Part shown: piece after piece, positions 26,968-35,467 of the stretch | Layout: the number at the start of each line of letters is the position of its first letter | Numbering within the stretch: the first letter of the stretch is position 1 | Position numbers and translations under genes: made by a program | Notes under the pieces: generated by a model | Told to the model about the DNA's origin: nothing | Database searches by the model: none | Seen by the model: only the letters and a program-made list of their open reading frames with translations | From: EB88 sp965199135 | GTDB taxonomy: Bacteria; Acidobacteriota; Terriglobia; Terriglobales; Acidobacteriaceae | Length of the DNA: 64,000 bases | NCBI GenBank assembly: GCA_965199135.1 | Contig: OZ240685.1 | Span: forward strand, 806,001-870,000 | Direction: 5' to 3'

Positions 26968-29211
26968 GTGACCCCTCGCTCTCGCCTTCTCGCCATGGCT
27001 GCCTCGGCGCTTGCCCTCTCGCTCAGCATCCCCGCCGTAGCCCAGTTCGGTCCCCCGCCGCCCAAGCCAACCGGCCCCTGGATGAACACCAGCCTCTCGC
27101 CCGATGAGCGCGCAGACCTCGTGATGAAGCAGCTCTCACTCGACGACAAGATCCAGCTGCTCCATGGCTCGGGCTTTCCCGGCTTCGGTCCACCCAGCCC
27201 GCAGGGCCGCGAGTCAAATGGCGGCGCAGGCTATGTCCCCGGCTTCCCGAAGCTCGGCATCCCCGGCATCCAGATGGCTGACGCTGCGTACGGCGTCACC
27301 CGCTCCGGCATGAATGGGCGCTACTCGACCGCGCTGCCGAGCGACCTCGGGGCCGCCGCAAGCTGGGATCCCGAAGCGGCCTACCAGTACGGCGCGCTGA
27401 TCGGTCGTGAACTCCGCGCGCAGGGCTACACCATGTCGCTCGGCGGCGGCGTGAATCTCACGCGCGAGCCACGCGATGGCCGCACCTTTGAGTACCAGGG
27501 CGAAGACCCCCTGCTCGCCGGCACCATGGTCGGCAACGCGATGAAGGGGCTCCAGGCCCAGCACATCCTCGGCGACATCAAGCACTACGCCATCAACGAC
27601 CAGGAAAGCGGCCGCGACGCGGTCAACGCGATCATCTCCGAGCGCGCCATGCGCGAGTCCGACCTGCTCGCCTTCCAGATCGGCCTCAAGATCTCGAATG
27701 CCCAGGCGGTGATGTGTTCCTACAACCGCATCAATGGCGACTTCGCCTGCGAAAACAAGCACCTGCTCACTGACGTGCTCAAGCATGACTGGCAGTTCCC
27801 CGGCTTCGTCGTCTCCGACTGGGGCGGCACACACTCGACGGTGAAGGCCTCACACGCCGGCCTCGACAACGAGGAACCGAGCGAGGCTTTTTATGGCGCA
27901 CCGCTCAAAAAGGCCGTCGAGGACAAGCAGGTCTCCGAGGCCGAGCTCGACGACCATGTGCACCGCATGCTGCGCGCCGAGTTTGCCTCGGGCCTCGTCG
28001 ATGATCCACCAGAGAAGATGGTCGTCGACGTCCAGGGTGGACTTGCTGTCGCGAAGAAGCTTGCGGAAGGCAGCATCGTCCTGCTGCGCAACCAGGGTGA
28101 GGTGCTTCCACTCGACCGGGGGAAGGTACGTTCGATCGCCGTGATCGGCCAGCATGCCGACCTTGGCATGGTCTCGGGCGGCGGATCCGCCCAGGTCGAC
28201 CCACCGGGCGGCAATGCGATTGCGAAATCAGGCGAAAAAGGCACGGAATGGCTGCACGCGACCTGGTTTCCGGATGCGCCGCTGCGGGCCATCACGGAAG
28301 CAGCGCCTGAAGCGGACGTTCGCTTCAACGGGGCAACCGACCCCGCAGCCGCAGCCGCCTCGGCCAAGGGCGCGGACATCGCGCTCGTGTTTGTGCACCA
28401 GTGGGAGAGCGAAGCGATGGACCTGAAGACGCTTGGGCTCTCCGATAACCAGGACGCGATCGTCGAAGCCGTCGCCGACGCCAACCCGCATACGATCGTG
28501 GTGCTTGAAAACGGCAGCCCCGTACTGATGCCTTGGATCAGCAAGGTCGCTGGCGTGGTAGAGAGCTGGTACTCCGGCTCCGAGGGCGCAGAGGCCGTCG
28601 CTGCCGTGCTTTTCGGGGACGTCAATCCCTCCGCCAAGCTGCCCGTGACCTTTCCCCTCAGCGATGCCGACCTGCCCCATCCCACAATCACCATGCCGCC
28701 ACCCGAGTCGGTCGAGGACTGGTCCAAGGACCCGCAGGAGATGATGCGCAAGATCATGGCCGGCCTGCCTGCCTTCCCCATGCACTACGACGAGGGCCTG
28801 AAAGTCGGCTACAAGTGGTACGACGCCGAGAACAAGAAGGTGCTGTTCCCCTTCGGCTTCGGCCTGTCGTACACCACGTATGAGTACAGCGACCTTCACG
28901 TGGAGGGCGGCGACACGGTGCGAGTCCGCCTGACTGTGCAGAACACTGGCACCCGCCCGGGAACCGAGATCGCCGAGGTCTACACGACGATGCCGGCTGC
29001 CGCGCAGGAACCGCCCAAGCGCCTCGTGGGATTTGCCCGCGTCACGCTTGCCGTGGGCGAACAGAAGGAGGTCACGATCTCTATCCCGAAAGAACGCTTC
29101 GCGATCTGGGACGAGACCAAGAACGGCTGGACGACCGTACCTGGCGACTACACGCTGATGGCAGGCCCCTCCTCGCAGGAGCTGCCGCTCAAAGCATCGG
29201 TGCACATGTAA
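26968..29211 (+). CDS. Secreted GH3 beta-glucosidase
   Basis: A 747-aa exported hydrolase. The signal peptide covers about residues 1-26. The GH3 N-terminal barrel carries the nucleophile Asp284 in VVSDWGGTHS and the substrate-binding KHYAIND and RDAVNAI segments; the GH3 C-terminal alpha/beta domain follows, and a fibronectin-III-like domain closes the protein from about residue 640 (VRVRLTVQNTGTRPG). Length is normal for BglX-type enzymes. GTG 26968 is the start, with TGGAGA 5 bases upstream. It removes terminal glucose or xylose residues from oligosaccharides and may complete degradation begun by other secreted enzymes in the window. Confidence 0.92.
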   Translation: MTPRSRLLAMAASALALSLSIPAVAQFGPPPPKPTGPWMNTSLSPDERADLVMKQLSLDDKIQLLHGSGFPGFGPPSPQGRESNGGAGYVPGFPKLGIPGIQMADAAYGVTRSGMNGRYSTALPSDLGAAASWDPEAAYQYGALIGRELRAQGYTMSLGGGVNLTREPRDGRTFEYQGEDPLLAGTMVGNAMKGLQAQHILGDIKHYAINDQESGRDAVNAIISERAMRESDLLAFQIGLKISNAQAVMCSYNRINGDFACENKHLLTDVLKHDWQFPGFVVSDWGGTHSTVKASHAGLDNEEPSEAFYGAPLKKAVEDKQVSEAELDDHVHRMLRAEFASGLVDDPPEKMVVDVQGGLAVAKKLAEGSIVLLRNQGEVLPLDRGKVRSIAVIGQHADLGMVSGGGSAQVDPPGGNAIAKSGEKGTEWLHATWFPDAPLRAITEAAPEADVRFNGATDPAAAAASAKGADIALVFVHQWESEAMDLKTLGLSDNQDAIVEAVADANPHTIVVLENGSPVLMPWISKVAGVVESWYSGSEGAEAVAAVLFGDVNPSAKLPVTFPLSDADLPHPTITMPPPESVEDWSKDPQEMMRKIMAGLPAFPMHYDEGLKVGYKWYDAENKKVLFPFGFGLSYTTYEYSDLHVEGGDTVRVRLTVQNTGTRPGTEIAEVYTTMPAAAQEPPKRLVGFARVTLAVGEQKEVTISIPKERFAIWDETKNGWTTVPGDYTLMAGPSSQELPLKASVHM

Positions 29212-29230
29212 GCACCGGGAGCCACCTTCG

Positions 29231-29263
29231 AGGAGACGCAGGCCACCCTCCCCCGCGTCTCCT
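29231..29263 (+). terminator. Hairpin after the GH3 gene
   Basis: A perfect 9-bp stem (29231-29239 with 29255-29263) with a 15-base loop begins 19 bases after the stop. Only a short T run follows, so strength is uncertain. Confidence 0.5.
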
Positions 29264-29312
29264 TGCTGCACCATGCTCGATTTGCAACAGAGTCCACCAG
29301 CCCCAGCAGCAC

Positions 29313-29339
29313 GGCAGTCCAGGCAGTCCAGGCAGTCCC
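29313..29339. repeat. Three tandem 9-bp units
   Basis: GGCAGTCCA, GGCAGTCCA and GGCAGTCCC run head to tail in the 267-base gap between the GH3 gene and the convergent PLP enzyme. No gene is visible in that gap. Confidence 0.7.
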
Positions 29340-29478
29340 TGCAGCCCCCCGATGCGAAACGCCAGGACCTGTATGTCGTTCTCTCCGATGATCCGTCCCG
29401 TGCGGGCGGGCACCTCGCCTGCAATCCCCGGCTCGGCGCAACGTACACGTGCAGTGCTGCGGGCGCGAAGCGCCGGCT

Positions 29479-30576
29479 CTAGGTATCCAGAAGCCCGGTA
29501 CCAGCATCGGTCCGCAGGTTGGGCCGTGCAAGGATATCCAGATCCAGGAGCTCGATCTCGGGCGTCAGGTAGTGCTCGCAGACCGGCTCCTCGCGCAGCA
29601 GCGCAGTGCTCAGGTACTTCTTGTTGTCGTCCGGGAACACGGTCGCCACGCAGGCGCCTTCGCCGATCCGCTCGGCTGCCATGATTGCCGCGAGAAAGTT
29701 GCACCCGGACGAGATCCCCAGGCCCAGGCCCAGCGTTGCTGCCAGCTTTTTCGCCATCAGGATCGAATCCCCATCCGACACGGCGAGCACGCCATCGAGG
29801 GTGCGAAGCTCCACAATCGCCGGGATGAACTCATCCGAGATTCCCTGGATGCGGTGACTGCCTACCTTGTGCCCTGTGCTCATCGTCGGCGACTCCGCTG
29901 GCTCGACCGCCCACACCGCGACCCGGGCCCGCCTCTCCGAGAGACCTTTGCTCACGCCCATCACGGTGCCGCCGGTGCCCACACCCGCGACAAACCCGTC
30001 GAGTTCCACGCCCGCCGTGTGAAGCTGCGCCAGGAGCTCGGGCGCGGTGCCGATCGCATGCGCCTCGACGTTTGCCGCATTCTCGAACTGCCGCGGCAAA
30101 AACACCCCGTGCCTGGCCGCGGCCATCTCCTGGGTGCGACGAATGGAGCCTAAAAAGCCACCTTCTTCACGGGAAATCAGGCAGATTTCCGCTCCATAGG
30201 AGCGCAGCAGATCGCGCCGCTCCTGGCTCATCCAGTCCGGCATGCAGATCGAGACCGTGTGCCCCAGCGCGCGGCCAAGCGCCGCAAACGCGATGCCTGC
30301 ATTGCCGCTGGTCGCCTCGGCCAGCGTGTCCCCTTCGTGCAGGAGCCCCGCGGCGTAGCCTGTCTTCAACACGTGCAGCGCCATCCGGTCCTTGATGGAG
30401 CCGGTCAGGTTCATATGCTCAGCCTTCGCATACACCGTGCCGACGCGTCCGCGAAAGCGGTAGGTGATGGCGAACATCGGCGTGTTGCCGACGGCCTCGC
30501 CCAGGGCCTTGAGGCGGCGCCCCAGCAGGCTGGTTTCGTACGGCGGGGTCGAGAGAGGAAGAGCGGCACTTTGCAC
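29479..30576 (-). CDS. PLP-dependent cysteine-synthase-family enzyme
   Basis: A 365-aa fold-type II PLP enzyme. Lys62 in TGSIKDRMA is the Schiff-base lysine, TSGNAGIAFA the substrate loop and GVGTGGTVMG the phosphate-binding loop. This set fits O-acetylserine sulfhydrylase or cystathionine beta-synthase relatives. An N-terminal extension of about 25 residues and a C-terminal extension of 40 (with PVCEHYLTPEIE...) make it longer than standard CysK (about 310). The adjacent divergent Lrp regulator suggests amino-acid-responsive control. Exact substrate is uncertain. Confidence 0.85.
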   Translation of the reverse strand: MQSAALPLSTPPYETSLLGRRLKALGEAVGNTPMFAITYRFRGRVGTVYAKAEHMNLTGSIKDRMALHVLKTGYAAGLLHEGDTLAEATSGNAGIAFAALGRALGHTVSICMPDWMSQERRDLLRSYGAEICLISREEGGFLGSIRRTQEMAAARHGVFLPRQFENAANVEAHAIGTAPELLAQLHTAGVELDGFVAGVGTGGTVMGVSKGLSERRARVAVWAVEPAESPTMSTGHKVGSHRIQGISDEFIPAIVELRTLDGVLAVSDGDSILMAKKLAATLGLGLGISSGCNFLAAIMAAERIGEGACVATVFPDDNKKYLSTALLREEPVCEHYLTPEIELLDLDILARPNLRTDAGTGLLDT

Positions 30577-30604
30577 TCCTCAAGACTATGAGGGTCATTC
30601 CTGG

Positions 30605-30670
30605 CGATCCATACAGGATCGAAGGTTTTGCGCCGGATCTTCCTTACAATGATCCGCAGCGCGCCGGATC
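30605..30670. promoter_or_regulatory. Cluster of GATCC/GGATC half-sites between divergent genes
   Basis: CGATCC-N5-GGATCG (30605-30621) and CGGATC-N11-GATCCG (30634-30656), plus a further GGATCG near 30667, lie in the 120-base gap between the PLP enzyme and the Lrp gene. The -10-like TACAAT (30645-30650) is inside the second repeat. Spaced half-sites of this kind suit an Lrp-type octamer regulating both genes. Confidence 0.45.
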
Positions 30671-30696
30671 GACTTTCACGCGCGGCGGAGGTGCCA

Positions 30697-31158
30697 ATGC
30701 AGGCCGATCTTGATTCCATCGACAGCAAGATCCTTGCGGAGCTCCAGGCGAACGCCCGGCTCGCCTTCGCCGAGCTTGGCCGGCGCGTCGGGCTGTCCAC
30801 CCCGGCCGTGACCGAGCGCGTGCGGCGCCTTGAAGATGCAGGCGTCATCGAGCGGTACATCGCCGTGGTCAACCCGGCCAGGGTCGGCCTGCCGGTGCGG
30901 GCCTTTATCAAGATCACCGTCCCTGGCGACCGCCTGCCCCATTTCAATACCCTCGCCCAGCGCGTGCCCGAGGTCCGCGAGTGCCACCGCGTCACCGGCT
31001 CCGAGAGCTACATCCTCCAGGTCGCCGTGCGCGACCTGCCCCACCTTGAAGCCGTGATCGACTCGCTCACCCCCTACGTCGCCACCAATACGTCCATGGT
31101 GCTCGCCTCGCCGGTTCCCTGGAACCCGGTCATCCCGGCCACCTCTCTCAAGCGCTGA
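30697..31158 (+). CDS. Lrp/AsnC-family transcriptional regulator
   Basis: A 153-aa regulator with an N-terminal winged helix-turn-helix (DSIDSKILAELQANARLAFA ... TPAVTERVRRLEDAGVI, residues about 5-50) and a C-terminal RAM ligand-binding domain (about 65-145) with the CHRVTGSESYILQV segment. ATG 30697 has GGAGG 5 bases upstream; a longer frame to 30628 is less likely. It is divergent from the PLP enzyme and probably controls it and itself in response to an amino acid. The stop is 19 bases before a methyltransferase remnant, which may be co-transcribed. Confidence 0.92.
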   Translation: MQADLDSIDSKILAELQANARLAFAELGRRVGLSTPAVTERVRRLEDAGVIERYIAVVNPARVGLPVRAFIKITVPGDRLPHFNTLAQRVPEVRECHRVTGSESYILQVAVRDLPHLEAVIDSLTPYVATNTSMVLASPVPWNPVIPATSLKR

Positions 31159-31177
31159 ACGCCCGAAGGCGACATCA

Positions 31178-31477
31178 ATGAACCAGGGCAAACCATCGCG
31201 CACGGCGCTCGGTGTGGCCATGCGCCGGGCGCTCCACCAGCTCTGCGACGGCCCGGAACTCGTGCTGCAGGACCCCTTCGCCGAAGCTATCCTCGGGGAA
31301 CGCTGGCGGCCCTTTCCGCTCTTCCTGACGCCGGAGGAGATGGCCGCCGAGCTCGCCAGTTTTTCCACGATGGATGACCTCGGCGCCCCGGAGCTTTCGG
31401 CCTGCTACTTCGGCGACCGGGCAGACGGTTGGACGCTGGTTCGAGGTGCAGGGCGCATCGTCTGCGCGTGGCGATAG
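31178..31477 (+). pseudogene. N-terminal remnant of a leucine-carboxyl-methyltransferase-like SAM enzyme
   Basis: A 99-aa frame whose first 40 residues (SRTALGVAMRRALHQL ... LQDPFAEAILG) match the N-terminus of the LCM/PpmA-like SAM methyltransferase family, normally about 280 aa. The SAM-binding Rossmann motif that should follow is absent, and none of the three plus frames in the remaining 100 bases restores it. A GAAGG ribosome site is still present, so a short peptide could be made. I read it as a 3'-deleted gene. Confidence 0.6.
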
Positions 31478-31581
31478 ACTCGCTTCCGGGCAGCAGGCCT
31501 GTGCCTGGACTCCGCTCTCGCCCCTGGGGGAGATCCGCGGGATCTTTGCTGTGCTCGGGAACGACTCACTTCCGTGACCGC

Positions 31582-32556
31582 CTAGAGCTTCTTTCGCTTC
31601 TCCGGCAGAAGGCTCAGGATCAGCTCCTGGTGTTCGCGTAGCACGGCGAGCGGAATGGCATTGCCTTTGCCCCCGCGCATGGCATGCGCCAGGCTGCCTC
31701 GGGTCACCACAGCCTGGTTGTTCGCACGGATAATCACGTCCCCGGCTGCCAGGCCCGCGGTCGCCGCGGGCGAGCCGCCGATCACGGCCGTCACCAGCAG
31801 ACCACCCTTGGCGTGTACGCCAAAGAAGGCAGCCAGTTGCGGCGTGAGCGAGTCCACCTCGAGCCCCGTGTACACAGAGCCGGGGATCAGCGCATCGAAC
31901 AGCGTCGAGGTGAGGCCCCGCGACGCAGGGGGCGGAGGCGCCGGCGGAGCGGGAGCGATGGTGTTGGCAGCGAGCGTGCCGTTGCCGGTGATCGGATCGA
32001 CGAGTCCGAGGGCGACCGAGGATTTCAGATGACGGTGCATGGCGCTCTGCGCGATCTCATCCTCATCACCCAGCGTCACGGAGAAGCTCATCTCCTCGTC
32101 ACCGCGACGGACGCGGACGGTCAGCGTCTCATGGGCTGGATACTCGCGCAATCGCTGGCGCAGTGTTTCGACCCCATCCACCGGTTCTCCATTCACTTCC
32201 AGAATCACGTCCTGGGGGCGCAGGCCCGCGGCCCAGGCCGGGGCATCGCGGTCGACGGTCACGATCATCGCCCCCATCGCGCCTCGGCGGTGCAGGTGGG
32301 TGGCTTCGGCGGCGTCAAGGTCGCGCAGGCTCACCCCAAGGTAGCCAGGACGCTGCACGGGATGTGACAGCAGGGGCGGATGGTCCGGCTCCTGGGAGCG
32401 TCCGGTGCCGGAATGCACGGCAGCCGCGCATGCCCGGGCGACCGTGACGGTTCCGACCACGACGAGCAACAGTCCGACGCCACACGGGCTCACCCGGCAA
32501 CGCAGGGGCGCCGGCGTGAGCTGCAGGTCAGTCTCGTGGTCGATATCGGTACGCAT
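31582..32556 (-). CDS. Membrane-anchored protein with two PDZ domains
   Basis: A 324-aa protein with a basic N-terminus, one hydrophobic anchor (about residues 26-46), then PDZ1 (about 70-165: GYLGVSLRDLDAAEA ... GLRPQDVILEVNGEPVDG) and PDZ2 (about 225-318: LEVDSLTPQLAAFFGV ... GLAAGDVIIRANNQAV), joined by a Pro/Ala linker. There is no trypsin-like domain, unlike DegP/HtrA, so it is probably a peptide-binding sensor or scaffold in the periplasm. It lies 148 bases after the anti-sigma gene in the same direction and may be a third component of that system. Confidence 0.82.
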   Translation of the reverse strand: MRTDIDHETDLQLTPAPLRCRVSPCGVGLLLVVVGTVTVARACAAAVHSGTGRSQEPDHPPLLSHPVQRPGYLGVSLRDLDAAEATHLHRRGAMGAMIVTVDRDAPAWAAGLRPQDVILEVNGEPVDGVETLRQRLREYPAHETLTVRVRRGDEEMSFSVTLGDEDEIAQSAMHRHLKSSVALGLVDPITGNGTLAANTIAPAPPAPPPPASRGLTSTLFDALIPGSVYTGLEVDSLTPQLAAFFGVHAKGGLLVTAVIGGSPAATAGLAAGDVIIRANNQAVVTRGSLAHAMRGGKGNAIPLAVLREHQELILSLLPEKRKKL

Positions 32557-32704
32557 GGTTCGTCGGAGCCTCTGGCGAAGGGTGGCGCTGCCTTGGGGAA
32601 TGCGAAGCAGGTCGTCGATCGATACAGGTTGGACGGTGCTCCGAGACAGAGGTGTGCGATGGCACGGGCGCCATCAGCAGTATGGAAGCATTCTGCCCGT
32701 GTGG

Positions 32705-33820
32705 CTACTGGATCTGCGGAACCGCTTTGAGAGCCGCCAGCGAGGCCGAGCGGATCGCCGGGTCGCCATCCTGGTACGCCACGGTGTGAAGCACCTGGCG
32801 AACGCTCGAATCCACATCGACCGGCTGTAGCAGGCGCACGGCCTCGATCCGGACCGATGCACTGGGATCACTCATCAGGGCAGAGAGCACGGAGTCGCGA
32901 ACCTCGGTGTCGTCGGCGATGAACGGCTGCAGCCCTGCCAGGGCTTCGCGGCGCACCTCGGGTGTTTTGTCGGTTGCCAGGGCATTCAGCAACGCGTTGC
33001 GGACCGGCGTCGCGTCGCAGGGTGCGGACGGCTGGCAGCCACCGGAGAGCAGGTTCACCGACAGGTTGCGCACCTGGGGATCGATGCCGTTCTGGGTGCC
33101 CGCCATCAACAGCTCGCGGATCGAGGGGTCGTTTGCCGGCGCTGTCAGCACGTCGGGTACCAGGCGATCGTAGCGGACCTCAACCATGCCGGTGCCGGGG
33201 ACGCGGGTCACCGAGCTGACATCGGCAACAACCGAAGGAGTCTCGGGCGCCGGGGGTGCAAGAAGAAGGGCCGTCTGCTCGGCCTCGTGCGCGGAGTGCC
33301 CAGCCTGGTAGCCGCCGTAGCCGCCGGTGAGCAAACCCAGGAACAGCAGCGCGGAGCATAGAGCCGGCGCGGCGCGGAGCCTGCCCGCGGTAAACGAGAG
33401 TTGCTGAACAAACCGCGTCCAGAGCCCCGAACGCTCACAGGAGTCCAGCCGGGAGTCAAGCTGCATGCGCGCCCTGGCAAGCAGGGTGGCCGAGGGCTCA
33501 GGGCCAGCCTCGCTGGCCAGTGCCCGGAAAAAGGCAGTGGTGGCGGCCATCTCGGCCTGGCAGGAGCGGCAGCCCCGGAGATGCTCGGCAAGCGGCGTCT
33601 GCTCTTCGCGCCATGGCTCGTGCGGGAGTTCGGGCGAGGGCTCGGGCGAGGGCTCCATGGACGCAAGCCCTGTTTCCTCCTGCAGAAGCAGGCTGAAGTA
33701 GGCGTCTTCGTCCTCCAGGGCGGCCGCAGGATTCGGAGGGAAAGGGAGTGGCTCGGGACCGGCTTCGGCCTGGGCCATGGCTGCGAGAGCAATCGCTCGC
33801 TGCGCCGTATCGCACGTCAT
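32705..33820 (-). CDS. Zinc-finger anti-sigma factor with periplasmic HEAT repeats
   Basis: A 371-aa protein encoded just after an ECF sigma gene. The N-terminal part starts MTCDTAQRAI and has the ZAS-type H-x3-C-x2-C (His80, Cys84, Cys87); the usual spacing from Cys3 is stretched by an acidic Pro-rich insert (about residues 20-75). A transmembrane helix covers about 150-172. The C-terminal 180 residues are HEAT-like repeats (PEVRREALAGLQPF, ASVRIEAVRLLQPV, PAIRSASLAALKAV). ATG 33818-33820 fits homologous anti-sigma starts; a GTG at 33922 directly after the sigma stop would add 34 residues and is a real alternative. Confidence 0.78.
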   Translation of the reverse strand: MTCDTAQRAIALAAMAQAEAGPEPLPFPPNPAAALEDEDAYFSLLLQEETGLASMEPSPEPSPELPHEPWREEQTPLAEHLRGCRSCQAEMAATTAFFRALASEAGPEPSATLLARARMQLDSRLDSCERSGLWTRFVQQLSFTAGRLRAAPALCSALLFLGLLTGGYGGYQAGHSAHEAEQTALLLAPPAPETPSVVADVSSVTRVPGTGMVEVRYDRLVPDVLTAPANDPSIRELLMAGTQNGIDPQVRNLSVNLLSGGCQPSAPCDATPVRNALLNALATDKTPEVRREALAGLQPFIADDTEVRDSVLSALMSDPSASVRIEAVRLLQPVDVDSSVRQVLHTVAYQDGDPAIRSASLAALKAVPQIQ

Positions 33821-33922
33821 CCCGCCGCGTTGTGCTGCGTGTTGCTTCACGTTGCTCTCCAGAAGGGAACCCTGTTGCTGTGCGCCGCCGCTGTGCCGCG
33901 ACTGGCGCTTCTTTGAAACCAC

Positions 33923-34600
33923 TTACCCGTGCATCTCGGCCAGGTGCAGGCGCAGCTTGCGTGTCGCCCGGAAAAGGGTGTTCTTGGCCGTCTCTTCCGT
34001 GGTTTGCAGCATGTCGCCGATGGCGCGAAGTTTCAATCCCTGGTAGTGCTTCAGCTCGAAGACCATGCGCTCCCGAGGGGTCAGGCGCCCGAGCGCTTCC
34101 TGGATCTTCTCACCAAGCATCTTGCGATCGAGTTCGCGGGCCGGATTGGCTCCTGCACGATCGTCCGAGACATTGCCGAGCAGGTCATGCTCTTCCCCGC
34201 GTCCATCGAGCACCACAGCCTGCTCCTCGCGACGCGACTTACGGCGCCGCAGGTGATCGAGGCACAGGTTGGTCGCGATGCGGTAGATCCAGGTGTAGAA
34301 GGAGCACTCGAAGCGGAAGTTCTGGAGGTACCGGTAGGCCTTCAGAAAGGCTTCCTGGTGGATGTCCTGCGCGTCCTGCTCAGAGCCGGTGAGCCGGAGC
34401 GCGAGGCGCAGCACCGCTTGGTCGTACTGGCGAACCAGGGCGTCAAAGGCAGCGCGGGAGCCGGCCTGGGCTTCGCGGATGAGCAACACTTCTGCCGCAC
34501 GGCTGGCATCGTCCGCCATCGACACCGCCGCGGTCTTCAAGGAGGGACGGGTCGCGGGAAGTGCGACGGAAGGGAGCCTGTAGGCATCAGCAGCAGACAT
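33923..34600 (-). CDS. ECF-type RNA polymerase sigma factor
   Basis: A 225-aa sigma-70 family protein. Region 2 is clear (DQAVLRLALRLTGSEQDAQD ... FYTWIYRIATNLCLDHLRRR) and region 4 ends the protein (LTPRERMVFELKHYQGLKLR ... TEETAKNTLFRATRKLR). A 45-residue N-terminal stretch precedes region 2. ATG 34598-34600 is chosen over more distant starts, with GGAGA about 10 bases upstream; ATG 34522 is also possible. The next gene encodes its likely anti-sigma factor. Confidence 0.92.
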   Translation of the reverse strand: MSAADAYRLPSVALPATRPSLKTAAVSMADDASRAAEVLLIREAQAGSRAAFDALVRQYDQAVLRLALRLTGSEQDAQDIHQEAFLKAYRYLQNFRFECSFYTWIYRIATNLCLDHLRRRKSRREEQAVVLDGRGEEHDLLGNVSDDRAGANPARELDRKMLGEKIQEALGRLTPRERMVFELKHYQGLKLRAIGDMLQTTEETAKNTLFRATRKLRLHLAEMHG

Positions 34601-34701
34601 CGGGCGGCTTCTCCAGCCGGCGACAAAAGCCGGCAGTTTACTCAGACGTATGCTAAGACCCGACGTGAGCAGGAAAGATGCGAAAAACCGGCAGATTGCT
34701 G

Positions 34702-34962
34702 CTACGCGGTTTCGATGGCGCCCTCGGTCATGAAGCGTTCCATTGCCTGGAGCGCGCAGCCCTGCCCACACAGGTGATACATGTCAGGATTCTGGCTATC
34801 AGCGCGCGACCACCGCATCAGCGTGAAGCGCTGCTGCCGCTCGTCGACTCCTCCATTTTCCTCAAAGCAGGGTACAGAGCCTACGGCGGCCATCCACCAG
34901 TGATTGGCCTCGCCCTTGCTCTTTCCGCAGATGTCACAGGTAAACGTTACATCCCAAACCAT
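34702..34962 (-). CDS. Small zinc-ribbon-like protein, unknown function
   Basis: An 86-aa protein with an N-terminal FTCDICGKS (Cys pair) and a C-terminal YHLCGQGCALQAMERF (Cys pair), the pattern of a treble-clef or zinc-ribbon fold. ATG 34960-34962 has GAGG 4 bases upstream. No signal peptide is present. It is divergent from another small zinc-ribbon gene at 35084 across a 121-base gap. Role unknown; binding to nucleic acid or protein is plausible. Confidence 0.7.
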   Translation of the reverse strand: MVWDVTFTCDICGKSKGEANHWWMAAVGSVPCFEENGGVDERQQRFTLMRWSRADSQNPDMYHLCGQGCALQAMERFMTEGAIETA

Positions 34963-35083
34963 AGAACCTCGCTCTATCCGGTAACTCTTACAGTAGCTCG
35001 AATTGCGCGAGGCTGCGTCCCCATAAAATGAAGGCAGGATGCCCTATGTCACGCATCCGAATTTGGCAGTAAAAGGAAGTCCC

Positions 35084-35320
35084 ATGCCCGAGCCAACGGA
35101 GCCTGTCCTACATTGCCCCACCTGCTACTCGACCAAGTTCCAACTATCGCGCCCACGTCCGGAGGACCGCCTCCAGATGCTGCTTCTTCGCGTGCCGGTT
35201 CGCTGCCGCAAGTGCAATGCTCGTGTCTACGCCAGCCGGGCGTACGCCAGGTATCTGCGCGAGCAGGGAAAGCTCTCCCCGCACGCGGACAAGCCGGTTG
35301 TTCAAGAGGAGCAGAAGTAG
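35084..35320 (+). CDS. Small zinc-ribbon protein, unknown function
   Basis: A 78-aa protein with two CxxC pairs, HCPTCYSTKF and VRCRKCNARVYASR, spaced about 30 residues apart, as in a classic zinc ribbon. ATG 35084 is preferred over 35039 because AAGGAAG lies 5 bases upstream and the extra residues have no similarity to such folds. The C-terminus is hydrophilic. It ends 36 bases before the 3' end of the opposite-strand tRNA-Pro. Confidence 0.72.
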   Translation: MPEPTEPVLHCPTCYSTKFQLSRPRPEDRLQMLLLRVPVRCRKCNARVYASRAYARYLREQGKLSPHADKPVVQEEQK

Positions 35321-35355
35321 CAAGAAGGGGTAAGGAGAAGAAGCCGGCTGTCGAT

Positions 35356-35432
35356 TGGTCGGGACGGGCAGATTTGAACTGCCGACCCCTCACACCCCAA
35401 GCGAGTGCTCTACCAGGCTGAGCCACGTCCCG
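35356..35432 (-). tRNA. tRNA-Pro (anticodon GGG)
   Basis: A 77-base cloverleaf on the minus strand. The acceptor stem CGGGACG pairs with CGTCCCG, the anticodon stem CTCGC/GTGAG (one G-T pair) has loop TTGGGGT giving anticodon GGG, and the CCA end is encoded (complement at 35356-35358). It is the second proline tRNA in the window. Confidence 0.96.
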
Positions 35433-35467
35433 ACAGGGGCTTCTTTCCAACCAAAGTGTACACCAGC

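Noticed and set aside
29449..30153. 234-codon plus-strand frame opposite the PLP enzyme
   Set aside because: Antisense to a gene with clear PLP motifs; no recognisable domain.
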